This document shows, one piece after another, positions 1 to 8,229 of a stretch of 46,752 nucleotides of DNA. The notes under the pieces were generated by a model that was given only the letters and a program-made list of their open reading frames with translations, ran no database searches and was not told the DNA's origin. A program made the position numbers and the translations under genes. Source of the DNA: Lachnospira hominis (ex Liu et al. 2021). GTDB taxonomy: Bacteria; Bacillota; Clostridia; Lachnospirales; Lachnospiraceae. The DNA lies in the NCBI RefSeq assembly GCF_014287955.1, contig NZ_JACOPD010000011.1, positions 1 to 46,752 of the forward strand, written 5' to 3'. How positions within the stretch are numbered: position 1 is the first letter of the stretch; each line of letters begins with the position of its first letter.

Positions 1-125
1 CAAGCCATAAGCCATAATATTCTAAAAGAAGTATTATCAGTGCATACAGCGGAGGTGCGTGACATGATTCTGACAGAATATAACGAAGAACAGCATATAA
101 AAAATGAGAAAAATATCAGCTATGA
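1..125 (+). repeat. Repeat copy 1 (Rpn gene tail), at left window edge
   Basis: These 125 bases are identical to the reverse complement of 45671-45795, and the first 86 are identical to the reverse complement of the last 86 bases of the window. All three copies lie inside Rpn-type genes. Confidence 0.95.
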
Positions 126-303
126 CGATGGGTTTAATGATGGGGTAGAATGTGGAATTGAACAAGGAATTATAAAAGGAACACAACAAACAAAAATTGA
201 AGCTATCAAAAACATGATTAAACTTAATGTCCCAAAGGATAAGATACTGGAATGTTATTCGGAAGAAGAATATAATTCTGCCCTTAATGATACTGAGAAT
301 TAA
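1..303 (+). CDS. Rpn-type nuclease, C-terminal fragment (5' end outside window)
   Basis: The reading frame is open from the first base to a TAA at 301, giving 100 residues without a start, so the gene enters from outside the window. The fragment matches the C-terminal third of the full copy at 45481-46464: the same helix beginning QAISHNILKEV, a Gly-spaced linker (GFNDG, CGIEQG) and the tail motif NMIKLNVPKDKILECYSE. That copy belongs to the Rpn (recombination-promoting nuclease, PD-(D/E)XK) family, known from family knowledge to include transposase-like DNA nucleases. The catalytic part is not in the window for this copy. An internal GTG at about position 40 is not a convincing start. Bases 1-125 are identical to the full copy, pointing to recent duplication or gene conversion. 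Confidence 0.75.
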   Translation, partial: QAISHNILKEVLSVHTAEVRDMILTEYNEEQHIKNEKNISYDDGFNDGVECGIEQGIIKGTQQTKIEAIKNMIKLNVPKDKILECYSEEEYNSALNDTEN

Positions 304-380
304 ATTTCTTGAATATATTCAAAATTTATGTCATAATAGCGTAGATTAAGAATACATATACAAAGAAAGGCGGATTTTTT

Positions 381-674
381 ATGTCAGAAATTCACAGTAT
401 AGATGCGGAGGACGATCAGTTCGCATATCGTTATGACACCCAGCTTTTAATTGACAAAAGAGACAAAGATTTGGATGAAGATGAAATTTCCGATTACATA
501 ACAGAACATTTTGAAGGCAACAGCCTTATCGCTGCCGGAGATGAAGATTTAGTAAAGATTCATTTTCATACAAATGAACCATGGAAAATCCTTGAATATT
601 GCAACACTGTCGGTGAAATTTATGATATTGTCGTAGAGGATATGATTCGTCAGACTGCCGGATTACAAGGTTAA
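381..674 (+). CDS. Stand-alone FakA/YloV C-terminal-like domain protein
   Basis: A 97-residue protein whose segment from about residue 17 resembles the C-terminal DegV-like domain of FakA/YloV (DAK2-domain fatty acid kinase): the run GDEDLVKIHFHTNEPWKILEY and the following GEIYDIVVEDMIRQ correspond to the family pattern GDEDLVKxHxHTxxPxxxL...GExxxIxxENMxxQ. The N-terminal kinase (Dak2) and middle domains are absent, and no remnant of them lies upstream, where the Rpn fragment sits. The start ATG follows a GGCGG-containing ribosome site at about 370. In FakA this domain contacts the DegV/FakB lipid-binding partner, and a DegV protein is encoded at 22747-23601, but a link is inference. It ends before a shared terminator with the convergent surface-protein gene. 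Confidence 0.65.
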   Translation: MSEIHSIDAEDDQFAYRYDTQLLIDKRDKDLDEDEISDYITEHFEGNSLIAAGDEDLVKIHFHTNEPWKILEYCNTVGEIYDIVVEDMIRQTAGLQG

Positions 675-679
675 TAAAC

Positions 680-713
680 AGGCTCCGCCAACACATAAGT
701 GCCAGCGGAGCCT
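680..713. terminator. Bidirectional terminator between convergent genes
   Basis: The arms AGGCTCCGC (680-688) and GCGGAGCCT (705-713) are perfect complements with a 16-base loop. The hairpin sits between the plus-strand gene ending at 674 and the minus-strand gene ending at 734. T-richness after the stem is modest on both strands. Confidence 0.7.
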
Positions 714-733
714 TGATTTACAATTACTTATTA

Positions 734-2821
734 TTATTTACAGTTCTTCTTTTTTCTTCTTCCAGACATTACTGCAAATCCAGCAAACGATACCATGAAA
801 AGCATTGACCAAAGAACCGGCTTTGCTGTATCTCCCGTCTGTGTAATATCTGTACCCTGATTATTATTTGTATCTGCAACTTCATTATTGACAATTGTAA
901 AACTTGTAGATGCTATACCATCTTTCCATATAATTTCAAATACATGGCTTCCTACAGACAATGTCTTAATATAATCCGGCTTTAATGTGATTATTGTTGA
1001 GCCCTCTGCAACTGTATAATTCGTGGCATCAACGCTCACACCATCCACTTTAATTCTTATGAACTTAGCAAAATCACCATTTCCTTTTATCACAAGATTC
1101 ATATCAGTATTCTGTGACCATGAACTGTCTGCACCGGCAATAATCTTATATTCCAACGGCACAAGTTTTTCAATATCAGCTTTTTCAAGAATTGTTCCGC
1201 AAACCTTACATTCTTTGTGTCTGCTTCCTGTCTCTTCAATTGTTGCCTCTTTATCTGTCATCCATTCACTTACGGTATGATTTGCATTTACAACAAAATT
1301 AACCTCTGTGCTGTTACCTGCTTTATCATAAGCGATTACCTTATGCATTCCATCTGATAAAATATATCTGCCATTAATTGATGTCAGCGTTTGCACATCA
1401 TCACCGATTATATCAGTCACCTTGTCAAAATTGTCATCTGATACAGTAAATTCTACCTTTTCACAGTAGATTTCACCTTCTGCAACACCATCTATAACAG
1501 GTGTAGTTGAATCAATTACCACACCATCTGATGAAATATATGTTGCATTTCCTGCGTGGTCTTCAATTCTTGCAAAAACAACATACTTGTTATCGGGATT
1601 AACATTAAATGATGCTTTGTAATTCTTAAATTCTCCCGCTGTGAATCTCTTTTCAAGTTCATCTGTTGTATAAGCCTTTGCTTCGTCTCCGCTTGCAAGC
1701 AGATATGAAATCTTAACCGCATCTTCAGATAAATTAAAACCATCACTGCTATAACTGTCATCTGTTCCTGCAATTGTTACTTTCTGTGTCGCACTGAAGA
1801 AACGTCCGAAAGTTATTTTGTTAAGAAGTGTATTCCATGTATTATCACTTAACTTAATCTCACCTGTCGGCTTAATCGTATCTGCCTTAAAATCTCCGTG
1901 TTCCGCTTTACAGTCATCACATATTGCCTTTTTGAAATATGTAGCTGTTCCACCGGAACATTTTTCTGTTTCCTTATACGTGCAGCCTGAATTCGTACAA
2001 ATCCTGCTGTGTGTATTGTCTCTGTTTGATGTCCATTCTGACATGTTGTGTCCTGTTGCTGGTGCTGCCTCAAAATTTCCTTTTATTTGTGTCTCAAAAT
2101 CGTTATATAAAGAATTCTTAAATCTAGCAACATATTCTATAATTTCAGGATTTGTACAATCTCTGTTTTGTACTACCACAATATCAGAAGCGACTGTCTC
2201 TGAATCAGTATACTCACATATACTGCATTTTCTTACTGCAGTACATGTCTTATAATCATCCGACCATGTATAAGTATATTCACATGTATGGGATATCTCC
2301 TGGATTTTATAACCGTCACTCTTGTCACAATAAGATTTTGTACATTCTTTCCAGTGATTTATGCTATCACTGTGCCATACTGCATTATCGAATCCATGTG
2401 TATGAGTAACGATAATTTTAAATCTACATGTCTTTGTATCACCGTTTTTTGTATATGATACCGCAAGAATCTTTTCACCTACCGTAATCATATCCAATTC
2501 ATCTGCATTTGTTGTATATCCTGTAATCTGCTCACTATAACCGTCTTCATAATATGCAGTTACCGTAATATCATCAACATTCAGAATTTCTCCTGCTTCA
2601 TAAGCAGTTTTTTTCTTGTGGGCATCAAGCCTTGTCGGAACAAGAGATGTATTATGTTCAATTACAAGCTTTCCGTCAGACAAAGCAATGTCATAATTTG
2701 ATGTCACATCCTTTGAACCGTTTGTAATTACTATACTGCTTACGCTGATTGTTCCGTTATCTGTAAGTGCCGTTGTACTTGCTTTAAGTGTAATCTCCGA
2801 AATACCATCGCCTTCTGTCAA
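734..2821 (-). CDS. C-terminal half of split wall-anchored surface protein
   Basis: This is the downstream part of one reading frame that begins at 6325 and is cut by a TAG at 2873-2875; the frame is the same and stays open across 2822-2872. The nominal TTG start at 2821 has no obvious ribosome site, so independent translation is doubtful. Residues from about 60 form a bacterial Ig-like domain (AYYEDGYSEQITGY), followed by several Cys-pair modules with the H...W...H...C..C pattern common in Lachnospiraceae surface proteins, then Ig-like strands with EDHAGNATY and YDKAGNSTE motifs. The C-terminus has a Thr-Gln-Thr-Gly-Asp sequence, a hydrophobic helix (VLWSMLFMVSFAGFAVM) and an RRKKK tail, the layout of a sortase sorting signal, though the motif is not canonical LPXTG. 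Without readthrough this half would lose export because the signal peptide lies in the other half. Confidence 0.75.
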   Translation of the reverse strand: MTEGDGISEITLKASTTALTDNGTISVSSIVITNGSKDVTSNYDIALSDGKLVIEHNTSLVPTRLDAHKKKTAYEAGEILNVDDITVTAYYEDGYSEQITGYTTNADELDMITVGEKILAVSYTKNGDTKTCRFKIIVTHTHGFDNAVWHSDSINHWKECTKSYCDKSDGYKIQEISHTCEYTYTWSDDYKTCTAVRKCSICEYTDSETVASDIVVVQNRDCTNPEIIEYVARFKNSLYNDFETQIKGNFEAAPATGHNMSEWTSNRDNTHSRICTNSGCTYKETEKCSGGTATYFKKAICDDCKAEHGDFKADTIKPTGEIKLSDNTWNTLLNKITFGRFFSATQKVTIAGTDDSYSSDGFNLSEDAVKISYLLASGDEAKAYTTDELEKRFTAGEFKNYKASFNVNPDNKYVVFARIEDHAGNATYISSDGVVIDSTTPVIDGVAEGEIYCEKVEFTVSDDNFDKVTDIIGDDVQTLTSINGRYILSDGMHKVIAYDKAGNSTEVNFVVNANHTVSEWMTDKEATIEETGSRHKECKVCGTILEKADIEKLVPLEYKIIAGADSSWSQNTDMNLVIKGNGDFAKFIRIKVDGVSVDATNYTVAEGSTIITLKPDYIKTLSVGSHVFEIIWKDGIASTSFTIVNNEVADTNNNQGTDITQTGDTAKPVLWSMLFMVSFAGFAVMSGRRKKKNCK

Positions 2822-2872
2822 ACCGCTTACATTATATTTTGTGTTATCAATATCATTTCCCCATACTATCTT

Positions 2873-2875
2873 CTA
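2873..2875 (-). other. In-frame TAG stop interrupting the surface-protein gene
   Basis: Reading the minus strand, the codons ...GTT GAT GAC TAG AAG ATA GTA TGG... show a stop inside what looks like an MBG-type repeat: residues before it (VIAKKDLEVKVDD) and after it (KIVWGNDIDNTKYNVSG) together match the usual start of such a domain. TAG is a normal terminator elsewhere in the window (genes ending at 16829 and 23604), so global recoding is unlikely. A CAG-to-TAG or AAG-to-TAG substitution would explain it. Confidence 0.85.
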
Positions 2876-5800
2876 GTCATCAACTTTAACTTCAAGATCT
2901 TTTTTCGCAATAACTACTTTCTTTTCACCTGTAACCGTGTCATAGTTTGACTTTTCAATCTTATAGCAGACGGTATATTCACCTGCATCGGTAAATACAG
3001 GATTATTTGTACTGTAAGTTTTTCCGTCCGTACTGTAAGTTACATTTGTCGAAGACGGACTCGTAACATCAACGCTTATACTATGCGGCTTGCCGTCATA
3101 TGTGCCGCTGTAATCCGTAGCGTTATACAATATCGTGCCGTTTTCCACAGTAAGCGTAATTACAGCTTCACCAGCCGCATAATTTCCATTTGCCGCTGTT
3201 ATAACTTTTACTTTAAAAATTCCTGTATTTTTAATATTTAAAATACTTCCGTCAAGTGTTCCCTCACCGGTAACCGAACCGTCAGTCTCTTTTGAAACCA
3301 AAGAATAGACCGCTGTACCTGCATTACTGTCGATTATAAAGTATTGTGACACATCAATATCCGACTCATCATACTCAAGTCCTGTATCTGTTCCCGTAAT
3401 ACTGACAGGTGTAGCCGCTTTATTTTTAATTACCGCTATACCTGTTGTCTCACATCCTACAGCTATTTCATAATCTTCTAATTTGCTAACATCAAAGCTC
3501 CATCTGAAAGTATTTTCTGCCGAAGGACTATCATTATAATCTCCCTCTAAAGTCCATGTAACATCAATTTCACCCGTAACAGGTTCCATGCTTCCGTCAA
3601 ATGAAAGACCTGCCGTGTTTCCAAGTTCATCATTACTATCTAAAATACTGTCCTCTGTATAATATTGCGTAAATGTATTATCAGCAGGAACTACAGGTTT
3701 TTTTATGGTTGTAATCTTACGTTTATCTGATTCAAAGCCTCCTGTTACACTAATAATTCCATTTTTATCAACAACCTTTTCATCCACAAATTCTCTTCCG
3801 TTTATAAAAATCTTCGTATATGGTGCCAATACATAACCTTCGGCAGGTGAAAATGTTAAATGTGCCTTATACTTAGCCGGGTAGTAGTCCACCGTTGAAC
3901 TTACAGCGTTTCCCTGTATATCCGTCCATGTGATTGCTGCATCTGCAATTCCCTCTGTGTTACATTTTATATTTGTATCAAACTTGTCTTCTCCTTTTGG
4001 AGCATTGATTGTCGCATCAATCCTGTCTATAACCTTGCCACTTAACGCATTTACCGCATATGCCATATCATCATTCTGTGTTTCCAGCCATATGTGGCAT
4101 TTTGACAGGTCAATATCTTCAGATAAATTCAATGCCTCTTTAATATATGAAGATGTACATACATACTCTACTGAATCCATCTCTGGGCTGCAATAAAACC
4201 AATTACTTCCTCCGTCATTTCCCTGAACCATAAGAACCACACGACCTGAGCATTTTCCTTTTTTAGCAATAATCTTTCCTTCTCCGGCATCATAAGCTGC
4301 AAAACCAATATCTTTATTACCTCCGTCAAGTCGCAATGTCATAGCTGTTCCATCGTAAACAGTCCCCTTTGTCTCATCGGTCTGAGAGTAAAATGCTGTT
4401 GCTGATGACGCAAAAAGAACCGATGAAAGATTCAGATTGGAAGCCGCACGTACTGCACAAACATTCTCGGCACTTTCAAAGTACCTTGAGCCGACTTTAT
4501 CACCGCAAACAGCTATAAATGCACGATCTGTACCTGCCGTACGCAGCCAAAATGCACTGTCTTGACTGTTATTCCAAAATGTCCTCATTGGCAATATTAT
4601 TTTGTCAAAAGTTCCTATCTTTATATCTAAATCACCATAACCGCCCCCGGGTACATATAATTTATCGGAAACAGTATATGAATCGGAATTCAATGTATCC
4701 CACATATTAAGCGTTGTAGCCTGCATCAGGGATTTTTCTGTCGCGGTAAATCTGCTGCTGTCAGCTATACTCAACAAATTTTGTCTGAGTTCACTTGCAC
4801 CGTAATGATCAGAACTTACTGTCGTAGGAACATAATCATAGTATGTATATGTTCCCATACCTTCCTGAAATGTTACATCATTATTATCAGGATTAAACTT
4901 GATTCCCGTTGCCAAAGGACTCACGGTAAAAATAACTGTATTATCACCATCTATATTGTTATCTTTTCCCAATATGTACCAAGAATATGCACCGTCTTCA
5001 TTTTTACCTAATTCCAGCTTTCCGATACAATCAGGTGTTCCATCATAATGTAAAACCGAATCCATCAATTGGTCTTTTGTTGCAAAAACCGTACTGATTT
5101 CTGCCGGTACAGCATAAGTCATTCTGTCCTCATCTGTTGTCTCAAGCCATATCTGACAATTTCTCCAATCAATATCATCAGAAATATTTAATGCTCTCTG
5201 AATATCTGAAACTTTAACCGTATCCGTTTTGTCTATTTTTTTACTGTAATACCAGTCATTCGTTCCATCGTTTCCTTGTATCACAAGTGACACCGTATCA
5301 GAAATGCTTCCCTTTGTTGCCCTAATATATCCGTTCTCAAAGTTATAGTACACAGAACCTATATCCTTATTCTTTCCATTAATCCGCAGTCTCATCGCCG
5401 TACCCTCTGCGATTGTGCCATACACCGCAGAATCAGAAGTAGCTGCCGTGGCTGAAGACGCAAAAAGAACTGTTGCCAGATTCAGATTCGCAAGCGGACG
5501 TACTGCTAATTTTTCGTTCACATCATGACCTTCTATTCGATACGAATTCTGTATTTCATAGGGATTCGCAGTAAGTTCGCTAATTGAACCACCATATCGG
5601 GGTGTACGTGTCCAAAAAGGTTCTCCGACAGCCCAATAAATGCTGCTTGCTATTTTTTTTGTATTAGTATTTACTGCTATCAGCAGTTCTTTATGACTAA
5701 GATAATTATAAGAATCACAACCCGGAGCATATAACTTATCCGATATAGTATACCTTTTATAGTCTGAATCCTCTGTTGTTACTTTCACCTCATTCATTAT

Positions 5801-6325
5801 AGCCTTCTCTGCATCGGAAAAGTATGTATCATTGTCATCTCTTACCATATCCTGAAGAACTTTCCTTAACTCACTTGCACCATAGTGACTTGCATATACT
5901 TCTTGCGGAGCATTATTTCCATAATTTCCGTACTCCTCCTTATATGTTTTTGTTGTCGAACCTGAAGATATGTCCTCAAATATCTGTTCTTTTTTTATGG
6001 AATCGGCTGCAAAAATAATTGTATTATCCTTTACATTATTTACACCCCCATCCTTTCCAAGAATATACCATTCCTGTATATTTCCGTCTTCATCATTACC
6101 AAATGCCAGTTTACCGACAATATCCGATATTCCTTTATAATTCGGTGTAAATGTCTTATCCATCAACTGTTCCTTTGTCGCATACGCCGTTACGCTCGGC
6201 TCCTTGCTTCCTGCTGCCGCCTGCACCTTGCTCACACTATGTGGCATAAACGGAACAAGTCCCGCCATTAATGCAGCTGACAGTATAACTGCCGTTCCTT
6301 TTTTGATTTTTTTAATTAATCTCAT
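2873..6325 (-). CDS. N-terminal half of split surface protein, tandem DUF6273-like repeats
   Basis: This 1150-residue product begins with a clear signal peptide (lysine-rich start, hydrophobic core to about residue 26, cleavage near VQAAAG) behind an AAAGGAGGG ribosome site. Two tandem repeats of about 350 residues (roughly 48-408 and 413-760) share the blocks ATK(E/D)QLMD, WYILGKD, HYGASELR, YT(I/V)SDKLY, FW(T/L)RT, ANLNL(A/S)(T/S)VLFASSATA and QGNDG; they resemble DUF6273. Then come Ig-like/adhesin strands (about 770-1070) and an MBG-like domain (YSGTYDGKPHSI). The frame continues past the stop at 2873 into the half ending at 734, for a full product of about 1860 residues. As it stands this half would be secreted but lacks the wall-sorting signal. 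No catalytic motif was recognised; a surface or adhesin role is inference from architecture. Confidence 0.85.
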   Translation of the reverse strand: MRLIKKIKKGTAVILSAALMAGLVPFMPHSVSKVQAAAGSKEPSVTAYATKEQLMDKTFTPNYKGISDIVGKLAFGNDEDGNIQEWYILGKDGGVNNVKDNTIIFAADSIKKEQIFEDISSGSTTKTYKEEYGNYGNNAPQEVYASHYGASELRKVLQDMVRDDNDTYFSDAEKAIMNEVKVTTEDSDYKRYTISDKLYAPGCDSYNYLSHKELLIAVNTNTKKIASSIYWAVGEPFWTRTPRYGGSISELTANPYEIQNSYRIEGHDVNEKLAVRPLANLNLATVLFASSATAATSDSAVYGTIAEGTAMRLRINGKNKDIGSVYYNFENGYIRATKGSISDTVSLVIQGNDGTNDWYYSKKIDKTDTVKVSDIQRALNISDDIDWRNCQIWLETTDEDRMTYAVPAEISTVFATKDQLMDSVLHYDGTPDCIGKLELGKNEDGAYSWYILGKDNNIDGDNTVIFTVSPLATGIKFNPDNNDVTFQEGMGTYTYYDYVPTTVSSDHYGASELRQNLLSIADSSRFTATEKSLMQATTLNMWDTLNSDSYTVSDKLYVPGGGYGDLDIKIGTFDKIILPMRTFWNNSQDSAFWLRTAGTDRAFIAVCGDKVGSRYFESAENVCAVRAASNLNLSSVLFASSATAFYSQTDETKGTVYDGTAMTLRLDGGNKDIGFAAYDAGEGKIIAKKGKCSGRVVLMVQGNDGGSNWFYCSPEMDSVEYVCTSSYIKEALNLSEDIDLSKCHIWLETQNDDMAYAVNALSGKVIDRIDATINAPKGEDKFDTNIKCNTEGIADAAITWTDIQGNAVSSTVDYYPAKYKAHLTFSPAEGYVLAPYTKIFINGREFVDEKVVDKNGIISVTGGFESDKRKITTIKKPVVPADNTFTQYYTEDSILDSNDELGNTAGLSFDGSMEPVTGEIDVTWTLEGDYNDSPSAENTFRWSFDVSKLEDYEIAVGCETTGIAVIKNKAATPVSITGTDTGLEYDESDIDVSQYFIIDSNAGTAVYSLVSKETDGSVTGEGTLDGSILNIKNTGIFKVKVITAANGNYAAGEAVITLTVENGTILYNATDYSGTYDGKPHSISVDVTSPSSTNVTYSTDGKTYSTNNPVFTDAGEYTVCYKIEKSNYDTVTGEKKVVIAKKDLEVKVDD

Positions 6326-6432
6326 ATAAGTCCCTCCTTTTTATATAAATATTATTAATATCAAACGCACAATAAAAGTATCACAAGAAGATAATATATC
6401 TTAACAGTATTATACATTAAACAGCATAAAAA

Positions 6433-6459
6433 AAATGCCATTTGCACGAAATGACATTT
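6433..6459. terminator. Terminator downstream of GH25 gene
   Basis: The arms AAATGCCATTT and AAATGACATTT pair with one C-A mismatch around a 5-base loop. On the minus strand the stem is followed by a run of eight T, directly after the muramidase stop at 6477. Confidence 0.75.
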
Positions 6460-6476
6460 TTTCAACACGAATGATA

Positions 6477-8036
6477 TTAATTTTTGTTTTCAGCTCCTGC
6501 CGTCGTCCCGGATGATGATTCCTCCGATGCTTTTGTTGTGGGATTCTCACCTGTTCCGGTCTCGCCCTCTGTCGGTTTTTCTGTCGGCTTTTCAGTCTCT
6601 TCCTCTTTCTTTAATACAGTAAGAGTAACCTTCCTGCTTGTATAACCTTCTTTCGGATCAATGAAACTATACTCTATTGTATACACGCCAGGTGTCACAT
6701 TAGCGTCTTCAATAGAAACTTCATCACCATTGGCATTTTTTATTACATAATCCAAATCTTCATCGTAACCTATAGAGTTCGTTGCTTTAACACCGTTCCA
6801 TATGTCAAAAGCACCTTCCGATTCTGTAACAGTCACATTATCTGACGGAACTTCTATCTTAGGTTTCTGAAGCCCGTTTACCTGATAATTTGCATATCCG
6901 AAAAATGCGATATTCATATCTACATAACCATCAATGCCGTCTACAGTATTAGTTACGCCGTACTGCCACATATCAAAGTGATAGTCAAAGTTCGGAAGCA
7001 CATCACCATACTGCCAGCGTCTTGATGTATAATAATAATCGCCAAGGTATGCAGCCATCCATACTTTATACTTATTAGAAATCTGTGCACCGTTAAATCC
7101 ATCATACCAGCGGTATTTATTAGAATATACCATTGGTTTATAACCTGAAGCTGCTATTACATCACAGAATGTCTCACATACTTTTGTAATAGTATCATAG
7201 CTGCCATCGCCATATGCTAATTCCCAGTCAAATGCAACTGGATATGTAATCTGATATCCTCTTATAAGATTTACACAGAAACTTGCCTCCCTGTATGCAG
7301 TCTCAACGTCTCTTGCTCCTGAATAAAAATATATGCCGACCTGAATTCCATTAGCCAGAGCACCCTGGATATTCTGCTGGAATTTTCTATCTTCATAAAG
7401 TCCGTCGTCACCGCCGCCGCACTTTATCATGGCAAATGTAATTCCTGAATTGGCAACCCTTGTCCAGTCAATATCACCCTGCCATCTTGATACATCTATA
7501 CCATGAACAAGCTGTCCGACTTCATATATCTGATCAGACTTTGGTGCTTCTGGAGCAGGCGGATCTTCTATAACTTCGTCTTCATTACGCTCTGGTTCAG
7601 TCGAATTATCATCAACTATTTCCAATTCTTCAATTGGAATAATCTCAATATCGCCTGATTCAATCATATCTGTAATCTGTTCTTCGTTCATATCCTGAGG
7701 TGCAACTTCCTCTTCTGTATGCTCTTCTGTTTGCTCTTCTGTTTGCTCTTCTGTTACTTCCTCAGTGTGCTCAGTTGTTGTTTCTGTAACAACCGCCTTT
7801 AATGTAGCAGGTTCAGTCTCTGTAGGAACTGTCTCTGCAACAACAATCTGTCTGTTATTATTTGCGTGATTAACGTAAACCGCCGTTGCAACTGTTCCTG
7901 TAGTTCCAACAGTAACGACGCAGCCCGCTATTATACATGCCTTCGCATGTGTGACCGCCATAATTTTACAAAATCCCGTAAATTTCTTTCCTGTAAGTGC
8001 CAGCTTACTTACTGCCTGTGCCAGCCAATTTTTCAA
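6477..8036 (-). CDS. Membrane-anchored GH25 muramidase (lysozyme)
   Basis: Glycoside hydrolase family 25 enzymes cut the N-acetylmuramyl-(1,4)-N-acetylglucosamine bond of peptidoglycan. The catalytic domain (about residues 178-375) starts with GIDVSRWQGDIDW and contains the IYFYSGA, VAFDWELAYG, MVYSNKYRWYDG and FDMWQYG blocks; Asp of GIDVS and the DWE pair are the expected active-site acids. Before it lie a transmembrane helix (about 30-55) and an acidic Thr-Glu-rich spacer with TEEQ repeats. A bacterial Ig-like domain and a low-complexity Thr/Ser/Glu tail follow. I chose the TTG at 8036 because AGAGG lies seven bases upstream; the frame is also open to a TTG at 8081 without a good ribosome site. 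Likely cell-surface wall remodelling. Confidence 0.9.
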   Translation of the reverse strand: MKNWLAQAVSKLALTGKKFTGFCKIMAVTHAKACIIAGCVVTVGTTGTVATAVYVNHANNNRQIVVAETVPTETEPATLKAVVTETTTEHTEEVTEEQTEEQTEEHTEEEVAPQDMNEEQITDMIESGDIEIIPIEELEIVDDNSTEPERNEDEVIEDPPAPEAPKSDQIYEVGQLVHGIDVSRWQGDIDWTRVANSGITFAMIKCGGGDDGLYEDRKFQQNIQGALANGIQVGIYFYSGARDVETAYREASFCVNLIRGYQITYPVAFDWELAYGDGSYDTITKVCETFCDVIAASGYKPMVYSNKYRWYDGFNGAQISNKYKVWMAAYLGDYYYTSRRWQYGDVLPNFDYHFDMWQYGVTNTVDGIDGYVDMNIAFFGYANYQVNGLQKPKIEVPSDNVTVTESEGAFDIWNGVKATNSIGYDEDLDYVIKNANGDEVSIEDANVTPGVYTIEYSFIDPKEGYTSRKVTLTVLKKEEETEKPTEKPTEGETGTGENPTTKASEESSSGTTAGAENKN

Positions 8037-8114
8037 AATAAAACCTCTTTTCCCCTCAGCAGAAACCTGCATATATAGCAATAATCTGCATTAGCATATA
8101 ATTATTTTACAGTT

Positions 8115-8173
8115 AGTATATTTTATATACTCGCTATATCTGACATACTACACCATAAATCCGCTTAATTCAA
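8115..8173 (-). promoter_or_regulatory. Candidate promoter and palindromic operator before GH25 gene
   Basis: On the minus strand TTGAAT (8168-8173) and TAGTAT (8145-8150) are 17 bases apart. About 13 bases downstream of the -10 box is a perfect inverted repeat, AGTATAT-TTT-ATATACT (8115-8131), around the expected transcription start. It could be an operator; no regulator is identified and AT-rich palindromes also arise by chance. The rest of 8037-8229 shows nothing else. Confidence 0.4.
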
Positions 8174-8229
8174 GGGGTTTTTCGCATTTAATACAATTTT
8201 GGATAATATTATACATATTTATACAATTA

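Noticed and set aside
1818..2255. Open frame on the plus strand inside the surface-protein gene
   Set aside because: Antisense shadow of the minus-strand coding frame, with no ribosome site or family match; the same applies to other opposite-strand frames inside the genes listed.
2873..2875. TAG recoded as a sense codon genome-wide
   Set aside because: Intact genes at 16829 and 23604 end with TAG at the expected length, so TAG is a working stop.
7716..7757. Short CTCTTCTGTTTG tandem repeats as a regulatory or CRISPR-like array
   Set aside because: They encode the Thr-Glu-Gln spacer of the muramidase in frame; coding repeat only.
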